The translations under genes and the position numbers were made by a program. Source: Pristionchus mayeri (taxonomy: Eukaryota > Nematoda > Chromadorea > Rhabditida > Neodiplogasteridae). From it: a stretch of DNA of 64,000 bases. The DNA is taken from the NCBI GenBank assembly GCA_036245805.1, contig BTRK01000002.1:10226689-10290688 (forward strand), in the 5' to 3' direction. Numbering within the stretch: position 1 is the stretch's first letter; every line of letters begins with the position of its first letter. Shown here piece after piece: positions 56,311 to 64,000 of the stretch. The notes beneath the pieces are model-generated. The model searched no databases, was not told the DNA's origin, and saw nothing but the letters and a program-made list of their open reading frames with translations.

Positions 56311-57620
56311 ATCGTTTCATTCCAGAATCTATTTCGACTTCAAATAACAGACACAGGGCGCTTTTAAAATTGCGTGAACGAGTGACAGAGACGAAATGAG
56401 CTAAATAGCGCTAGATGGGCGAGCCTCCCCCGCAGCGTGTAACTATCCCTGTCTGGGGATAGTTACGCGGGGAGAGCACATGCAATGTAGAGAATGGGAT
56501 TAATTTAGTTGGCAAGAAGGCAACATCATAAACACAATTAGTAAAATGCACTAACGGGAGCCATGAGAATTCAGTGACCACAAAATTCCAATGAGATTAG
56601 GTAGGTTTTGGCAAGTGGAGAGTAACTCCATCTTTGGAGCATGACAAATAGAAAACGGAGGAGTGCCCTTTCCTTGCATTGCAGGGAAGGAGACGTGCAA
56701 AACAACTTTGACATAGTATTTATAAAGGCCTCCTCCTGACACAGGTTCGGGTCCGAAAGAAGGAAAAACACCACTAAATATAGCGAGATGAGCTGCTCCT
56801 AACGAGTTACTTACTAAGAAATTCTGAGAATGGCGCATCAAAACAGTGGTGTCGCATGTAAACGTTGGATATCTCGCTGGAAGTTAATGACAATCATATC
56901 ACGAGCATCAACGATGTGTGGTCACCAATAAGCAAGTAAAATAAAGGAAAAATGGCATATGAGGGGCTGATTTCAAAATGATCCAAGCCCAGGTCACATT
57001 ATCTTCATTTCGCCTTCTTTTGTTGGCCTGCATAAAGAATCGAAGAGTAAGAGTTTCCTGAGCAGTCAAGTCTGACCTTTCAGTCACAGTCTCCTCAGAA
57101 GTCTTCATATGAAAATAAAGTTTAGGTTTTGATTCGGCGAGCCACTATTCCACGATAAGTCTGCAATACTACCAGGTAAAATTACTGATTTCTATTCTCA
57201 CAAATGTTGTCAAATTGACATTAATTTCGTAAGCTTTTGCTCTCAGTGTGCTAAAATTTTTCATTTTTCATACGCTGAAGGAAGCAGTAAGGAATTTTCA
57301 CTCGTTATTTGTGAGAAATGAAACATAATCCAAGGAGCAGCCAATTAGGCAAAAAGTCAGAGTGACAAATATAGTCGAAAAAATGAATTGGACACCCTCG
57401 TGAGAAACACATGACGAGTAGCCTTATGGTACTAGCTCGCTTCCAAAAGACCAAAATGGAAAACAATTCAAAAGATCGCAACACCCCAGACTTGGCACGG
57501 TTCCAGAAGAAATGACTCGACAACGCACGAAGAAAGAAGATATAAATCACCACCCCAACCCAGGCATGCTCAGACAATTCAGAGAACAACGAATGAATAA
57601 CATTGGTTGTGTGTCTAAAT
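56311..57620. other. No gene supported; hydrophobic frames only
   Basis: Minus-strand frames at 56571-56774 (LLRFLFVMLQRWSYSPLAKT) and 57305-57589 (VVIYIFFLRALSSHFFWNRA) are membrane-like but lack consistent splice joins. A small hairpin (taactatccc ... ggggatagtta) is at 56440-56467. Confidence 0.3.
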
Positions 57621-57944
57621 GTTGTTAATCGTTTGGGGAAATTCAGCTAGGGAAAATACGAGTATCAGAGATGTGGTAGCGTCATAATAAGAAACGAAGT
57701 CGTCTCCTGACGACTGTAAAATCGCTTGCCTTAGCAGCACATCATATTTTCTTGTAATGTAGCGAGGCTGTGAACATATGGTCAATTCAGACAACAGCTT
57801 TTAAATTTGAGCGTAATAGAAAACAAGAGAAAGGGTAGTGTTCTTTGAACATCGATTGAAACATTGACAATGAAGATGCCGGAAAGGTTAAGTATTACTT
57901 TGTTGACTAAAAAAACAGAAATTTAATTTGAAAATCTCACACAA

Positions 57945-58193
57945 ATGTATTCATTTCTCTACGTATATATACGCACCACAGGGTTCGGATCGGTTTCAGC
58001 TGAAGATATCCTTGTTCCAGCTTTTAAAGTTCTCGAAAACAATCTAGAGAGGGTGGAATACGGGTCTGACCTAAACAGGAGGAATAAGAGGAAAGATCAT
58101 CGTACTTATCGACTGGATAAGCCCTGTCTTACGTTCAATGGGTACGGTGTTGACCCGAAAATTTATTCAACCGTGACGGAAATAAAGGTATGA
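57945..58193 (+). other. Unidentified open frame before a splice donor
   Basis: The frame reads SAEDILVPAFKVLENNLERV then RRNKRKDHRTYRL and GYGVDPKIYSTVTEIK before GTATGA. Balanced composition suggests a real exon, but no partner exon fits in phase; a block after tttcag near 58600 (FPNLEELSNSLFAVW) is off by one. Family unknown. Confidence 0.3.
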
Positions 58194-58199
58194 AACCGT

Positions 58200-59470
58200 T
58201 GAATTTTCATAAATTTATTTCCGGGTCCACATCGCATACTGGAACGTAAGGAAGAACTTATCAAGTGTGGCCGGATAATTAGGATAATCGTCCCTCTTAC
58301 ACCCTCTCTTTATATCCCACCCTCACACAAACTAGAATTTATTCTAAAAATATTTAAACTAACGATGCCTGTGTGTTGAAATAAGAACGAGACATTTCAC
58401 AGCATTCTGACTCGACAGAAAAGGGAGCTGAGTCGAACTGCAATCAGTACACTTGAAATCCTTCTGAAACATAAAATCCACCTCCGTGAATCGCTCTCTC
58501 GGTGCACGGAACTGACCAGTCCGATTTGTGTTTCACTCCAACTATGAGAAGCGCAAGTGCTCGGAGTGATCTAATTGGAGGCATTGTTTTATGTTTCAGA
58601 GGATTCCCAAATCTTGAAGAGCTTTCAAACAGCCTATTTGCAGTTTGGGTTTTCGCGGGAAAATTCAAAATATTAATCCATTTGTCTACCCTTATCTCGA
58701 GAGAACAATGGGGGTCAGAACGCTGTGATTTCCATGCGCAAGACAGATAATTCACAGAATATTGAATGAACAACATTGGTTTCGTGCCTAAATGATGTTA
58801 ATTGTAAATCGATATGGAATATTTCCAAGAAAAGCACATAACGACCATCAATGATGCAATCGTCATAGTAAGTAACGATACTGCATATACGCTGATCATT
58901 TGAAGCAATTAGGACTTTTGAGCATCAAATGAATGTTACAACGTTGACACTCAAGCGAAGTAGGAAATAACATCGAATTCTGGCATTGTTTCTGCCAAAA
59001 TAGCTCATAGCAAGTTACTTTACGAAACGATAAATGAGCACTTCTTTAATCTTTTTTCCTGTTCACAAAATTTAGAGGCCGTGAAGTGGTGTCATGTGAA
59101 AATTGGATTTATCTGACCACCAAGGAGGAGGAAAATAATCTTAATGAGCAGGCATCATGCGATTAGCCCTCCCGTAATGTTGGCACGCAAAGAGACGCAA
59201 AGAACACCTACAACTTCGTTCGCACGGCTAGTGTTTGCAAAGACGCTAACAACATTTGTTTCATATGCGTTGAAAAATAAGACATCATCGAACAGCCTCT
59301 GTTGTTCTGGAAGAAGAAACTTATAGATTCGAGGTCAGAAAGATCGATACGATACGATATAAAGCTATACTGAACTGTCAGTCCGTTGCATCGAATGACA
59401 ACGATTACTGCAAATACCAATCAGACAAAGACCTCAGTCATTTACCATGGATGAGGCCACTCGACATTGA
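58200..59470. other. No gene supported
   Basis: Apart from the off-phase block near 58600, only short frames. No repeats of note. Confidence 0.35.
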
Positions 59471-59473
59471 CAT

Positions 59474-59779
59474 AGGAATGGCCGCGATGGTAGGTTGGAG
59501 TTTTTGAACGAGACCTAGCGCGATCGAAAGAGGATCAACTTCTAAGAACTGCTACGTTTTTCATATATGCTAAACGCCACTGTGGATGGCTGGGCACATA
59601 GTGAGGAGAGGTGTAAAACCGTTAATTTCTGAGGCGATGTTCAGAAATTCCACTACCACCCAGACTTCCACAGAGGCGTTTAGCAGATATGAAAAACGTA
59701 GAAGTTCTTAGAATTTGATCCTCTTTCGATCGCACTAGGTCTCGTTCAAAAACTCCAACCTACCCTCGCGACCATTCCT
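59474..59779. mobile_element. 306-bp inverted-repeat element
   Basis: ggaatggccgcgatggtagg and its diverged complement cctaccctcgcgaccattcc are the tips; arms of about 105 bp also share gaaagaggatcaa and ctaaacgcc. The centre (59580-59672) is unique. Confidence 0.85.
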
Positions 59780-61120
59780 TGTGAATGAAGCAAGAGCTGA
59801 GAGCTGTGAGTAGGTGGTCAGGCACTCAAAAAGCGTCCCAGATTATTATTTGAAAATTATCCCGATCAGTAATTCCCTTCTGCAGCTTGCCATACTTTCA
59901 TCACCTTATTCTGTCCTTCCAACAACCAAGGTACTCGAGCGGAGTATATTCACTGAATGTACGTCTCAGTTTCCAATAATTTTGGAACTTTGTTCATTAA
60001 ACTTCCTCACTGTCCGGAAATAAGCACAGTTAGCAATTCATTATTCAAGAATTTAATTGCAAGGAGAGCCAACTCATCAGTTGATGTATTCTGACGCGGT
60101 TGCAAAACAGGATGCGGCGTTCTCTGGGCCCTTGCTGCAAGCAAAATTACCTCAAGCTATTGTTTTGCCTTCAAGTTAACCTCTCTGCAATTTCAGGGAC
60201 GAGCTGAGCATCAATCATGAGCATGTGGTTGAAATACGACCAAGTTGACTAATATACATTATCATTTCACCTGAAAGGTGGGGGGGGGGGCGATGCAATT
60301 TGCTGAGGAAGTACGCATATATGTCGAATGGGTTCCTCTAATGTTTTTCACTTTCTCGAATATGTTTAATGAGCTCTAAATAGCTGTACATCTGAAGAGT
60401 TCTTAAGCGTACCTGAAACCTTCTCGAAAAACGTGTATGTTCTTAAAAAAGTATTCGCTCAAAATCATTGATATCTCTCTCTAAATGTAATCACCATCGC
60501 ACAGTCTAGTCTCAATTTTTTTAAACAGAATCGCGATACAGAAGGAAGTTGGCTTCCTCTCCTCTCAGCTGGTGACAATGACTTTCCTGAAAAGGGAATG
60601 AAAAACATCTGGGAACACCTGTCGATCCTCCCCCAAGAACATGTGATCATATTCTTCTTTCCTCACCCTGCCTTCATTCCGCATCGATATTACCGTAATA
60701 TTACTATGGATTCTGATTTAAGACATATTTTCGTGAGTGTATGGTAAGGTTTCAAGTACGATACATATCATATGAGCTGATAAACTATCTACCACGGCTG
60801 AAACCTACACAAAATTTCCAAAATAACCTGAAAAGGGAAAAAAAAAATTAAAGATTCGACGAAATATTCCTGCCAAAAGAGGAATCCAGATTGCAGGACC
60901 GTTAATTATTCCCCAAATCCAGCCCTCTCGATATATTTTGGCGGCTGTTTTTACATCGACTTCCCTCGCCAGTTTCGCTTTGAAATTCAGGAAAAAATGT
61001 GTGGATGCGGTTTAATTTCCGCTCAAAATTGAGCCGCGCGAATTTGATGCGCGTTCTTGAGTGCCCCGTCAATCAACTGGTGCCTTATTATTTCCAACAT
61101 AATTGGCAGCTATCCCACTC
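59780..61120. other. No gene seen
   Basis: Short frames only; a G homopolymer lies near 60281-60291. Confidence 0.4.
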
Positions 61121-61149
61121 ATTCTCATGAATAATTCACACGAGTGGAC

Positions 61150-63460
61150 AATGATTTCGATTCCAGGAAAAGTCTCGTGGGGCTTTGTCCAATATTCCAT
61201 GTATATATGGTTTGAGCGGATAAAAATACGCATTGTTCGCGGGAAATTCTCAACATTTCCTGTTTCAGTTTAGAACGGCTTTTGCAATATCTCTTTTCTG
61301 GGGGGTCTGCTTTCAGGAATGTCTGTTATTTCCGGGTAGGTTTCATGTGCGCTACATAGCTCAAGAGCTAATCAGCTATTTAGCTCACCTGAAGCATATC
61401 CGAAATGATCCAATATTACCATAAAATATAAATCATACACTTTTTCTGCATGCGGAATCACAGGATTGAACGATGAAAGCGCATGCAGAATGGAATAGAA
61501 AATGATATTTCATCCAATCATAGCTCTGATTTCGATTCCGGGAGAAGTTGTGGGGTTTTGTCCATTATTGGATCTAGTTTGAGCGGTCAAAAATATCTCT
61601 TTTGAAATGCATTGCATTTCCGTTTTTAAAACATAAAAAACACTTGTTGGTCGCTTGTTCAAAAATTTGCCTTCTTAGCGAGAAATTCACAAAATAGCTT
61701 TTTCAGTTAAGAATAGCTTAACTGGATGACTTTTCACGTGCGGAATCACAGGGACGATGAAGAGGACGTGATAGTAAATATATAAACAATATTTGAAAAG
61801 TTTAGAACGGTTTCGCAGATTTTTTTTTATTTCGTGAAAAGGTGCTATTCTATCCCTAGTTTCATCCTCGAATAAAGCACTTCCTGTAGGTCTCTTATAC
61901 TAGTTCTTCTTCCTCTCATCTCGTGCGTTTGTCATCTAGATGAAGACTGCACGGAGTATGAAAAGGGAAGGAGAGGAGGGAATCGGTTCACTTCCTCCCC
62001 CGCGCGAGAGCCGTGTGTGAAGATTAAATTCGCCCCCTGCTGCCCACTACAAGTATTGCGTAGTATACGCAAAACACCCGTCACTGGGAGGATCGGAAAT
62101 TGCGGGTTTTCCCTGTATCCGGTTCCGGGTGTAATTCGCACGTGTGTGAAAAACCGCTTAGTGCACTATGATTTCACACAGTGTCTCCAGCCGTATTTTT
62201 CAGTTCGCAGTTTCCGGAATCGTGCGAATTATTCGCACTTGGATGCGAAAAACTATCTAAAATGCACCCGTTTCCATTCGCGTTCGCTAGACGTTTTTGT
62301 CCGTTCTTGTGCGCGTTCTGTGCAGTTTGGAGCCCGCTCATTCCACTCCCTGTATGAGGCTTCACACTGGGACGAAGCAATACCGTCTCTGACTTACAGC
62401 CACCTAGTGGACACTTCGCGCGGCTGCACCTGTACACGCTGTTTTTTCACTTAAATAACAGCTATCTCTCGTCTCCATGAGTTCCCATCCTACCTTGCGC
62501 TCCATATATTACTTTCCATCCGGTGACAAGATATCTCTCTGCAATCCATCTTCATTTCCGGAAAAAAATCCAATTGTTATTTCCTTTTAATCCCCGCATG
62601 CTGCGGACGTGCGCAATTCACTCCACTTGATTTGGGATTTGCATAACTCAATTATCTCGGGCATCGAAAACCACCACATGGTGCTTCCAGCTCATAGCCA
62701 ATCGTGCGCGACACCGCTCTTATCTCGTATTTTAAAACGTCATCCTTGCACGTTTGATGATAATTTGCATAATGTAATTGCTGAAGCGAAAACCATCGCA
62801 GAATTTCGTTATTACACTGCGGCAATGTGAACTCGTGTTCCGTACTGTGCGCAATTCGCCTGATTATTAGCATCGGAACGAATCGAAATTCATCCCAGCC
62901 TTCTCTCATTCACTTCCCCGCATGACGATGACCGACCTGCTCCAGCCCGTGCAATACGGCAATCCATCAACGTCGTATCAGGTAAATTTCCAACTTCGAC
63001 TGAATATGTTTCACGGCGAAAATAAAAGACTGCGGCCCAGTCGAGTGACAGTGCTGGATGGATGTTTGCAAGTTGCAATTTTGAAATTTTCGAGACAAAA
63101 AAATTAAAAAAAATTATTTTTTTTAAATTCTATTATAAAATGGTAAGAAAATATTTTCAGGATGACGATGCTTCCATCTGCTCCAGTCGACGCGGTCTCA
63201 TTCCTCGCTCAGCGCGCTCGTCTACGGCGAGTTTTAGTCCATTCGAAATACGCGTTCTCATTCTGGGTAATTTTTGTGAAACATGCCAAATTAAATGTAC
63301 CACCAAACTAATTAAAGCGTAACATTGACATATTGGGACTGTGTTTTGTTTTAGGATAAATGTGTATAATTTTCGGATAGGTTTCACGCGAAATATATAG
63401 TTCATCAGGTCATCAAATATTTAACTCACCTGAAACACACCCGAAGAAATTGCAAAATGA
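61150..63460. repeat. Scattered copies of a short motif block
   Basis: atgatttcgattccagg ... ggggctttgtcca (61149 on) recurs diverged at 61528 on; aggtttcatgtgcgctacat ... tagctcacctgaa (61339 on) recurs diverged at 63380 on and partly at 63970 on. The long plus-strand frame at 62017-62454 is Ser/Arg/Cys-rich with no motif and is not called a gene. Confidence 0.5.
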
Positions 63461-63755
63461 GTTTGAATGATAAACCTAAATGTGCCTCTACGAATCCACC
63501 GCCGTGATCTCTCGATAAGAATTTTCAACGCTGACTCGCTGTATTTTTCATCTGCCAAATATTCCCCCGTCGTTTACATTTAATTGCTGCAGAAATAATT
63601 GTCTTAACGTGACCATAAGAAGTCACCAAAATAGCATTCATCATCGAATCGGAATGCAAACCCCACTAACGAGACCATTGAAGCATGCAGCGTGGTGCTT
63701 ATTTTTGTATATCTTCCTGCGCATGATGGCATTTAGAGTTTCCCTTTTTGGTACT

Positions 63756-63930
63756 AGGTCGGATGACCACCGTCGGATGAGAACCTTACGGATGAGAACC
63801 AAAAAAAACCTTCAGTATTTTCACATTAGGTTTACACAGTGTCACACATGTTTTCGTGAAAGTTCTTCAGAAGGTTGCTATTGTTGGTTATCACCCGGGA
63901 GTTTATCACCCGACGGTGATCATCCGACCT
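63756..63930. mobile_element. 175-bp inverted-repeat element
   Basis: aggtcggatgaccaccgtcg at the left and cgacggtgatcatccgacct at the right are inverted repeats; inside, tcggatgagaacc is matched by ggttatcacccg. No target duplication is obvious. Confidence 0.75.
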
Positions 63931-64000
63931 TGTGACACATTTTGGGCAAATTTGAAATATTTTCGAGTGTGTCATGTGCGATAAATAGTTGATGAGTTAT

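Noticed and set aside
62017..62454. 145-codon plus-strand frame
   Set aside because: Ser/Arg/Cys-rich, no motif, no splice partners, and an overlapping minus frame of similar quality.

Overview
The window looks like a piece of a nematode genome, most likely a diplogastrid such as Pristionchus. The reasons are split genes with GT-AG introns (several only 41-63 bp), two nematode-type 7TM chemoreceptor genes, a local expansion of F-box-like genes, a phosphatidylinositol transfer protein (PITP) relic, an AT-rich background, and many TA-flanked inverted-repeat elements of Tc1/mariner type. The species assignment is an inference. I saw no tRNA, rRNA or CRISPR array.

Layout. 0.4-1.4 kb holds a broken PITP gene on the minus strand. 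2-10.6 kb has repeat fragments, scraps of 7TM genes, an F-box-like gene (6.0-7.4 kb) with a mariner-like element in its first intron, and the first of three 1.26 kb inverted-repeat elements. 10.97-14.67 kb is a 3.7 kb element with about 350-bp terminal inverted repeats; it carries a spliced gene split into two opposed parts. 15-24.4 kb has three more members of the first F-box-like family on the minus strand, one plus-strand F-box exon, and a nested stack of elements at 16-20.8 kb. 25.5-34.1 kb has three tandem plus-strand paralogues of a second F-box-like family at different stages of decay. 35.95-42.06 kb is a very large palindrome with 3.01 kb arms and an 88-bp loop; each arm carries the 5' half of a 7TM receptor gene. 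Next come another 1.8 kb palindrome, an intact 10-exon Str-type receptor (44.6-46.6 kb), more element remnants (47.5-50.8 kb), an intact 7-exon Srg/Srv-like receptor (51.7-53.1 kb), an F-box exon relic, and a small intact secreted-precursor gene (54.6-55.2 kb). From 55.3 kb to the end there are only weak coding hints and small inverted-repeat elements.

There is no operon-like or pathway-like arrangement. The picture is a fast-evolving accessory region where chemoreceptor and F-box families duplicate and decay under heavy insertion of palindromic elements. The best intact genes, judged by exon phase bookkeeping, are the 337-aa Str receptor, the 314-aa Srg/Srv-like receptor, the 159-aa F-box-like gene at 23.6-24.4 kb and the 111-aa secreted precursor. 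The most unusual structures are the giant palindrome, whose loop shows which arm is ancestral, and the transposon with a rearranged cargo gene.
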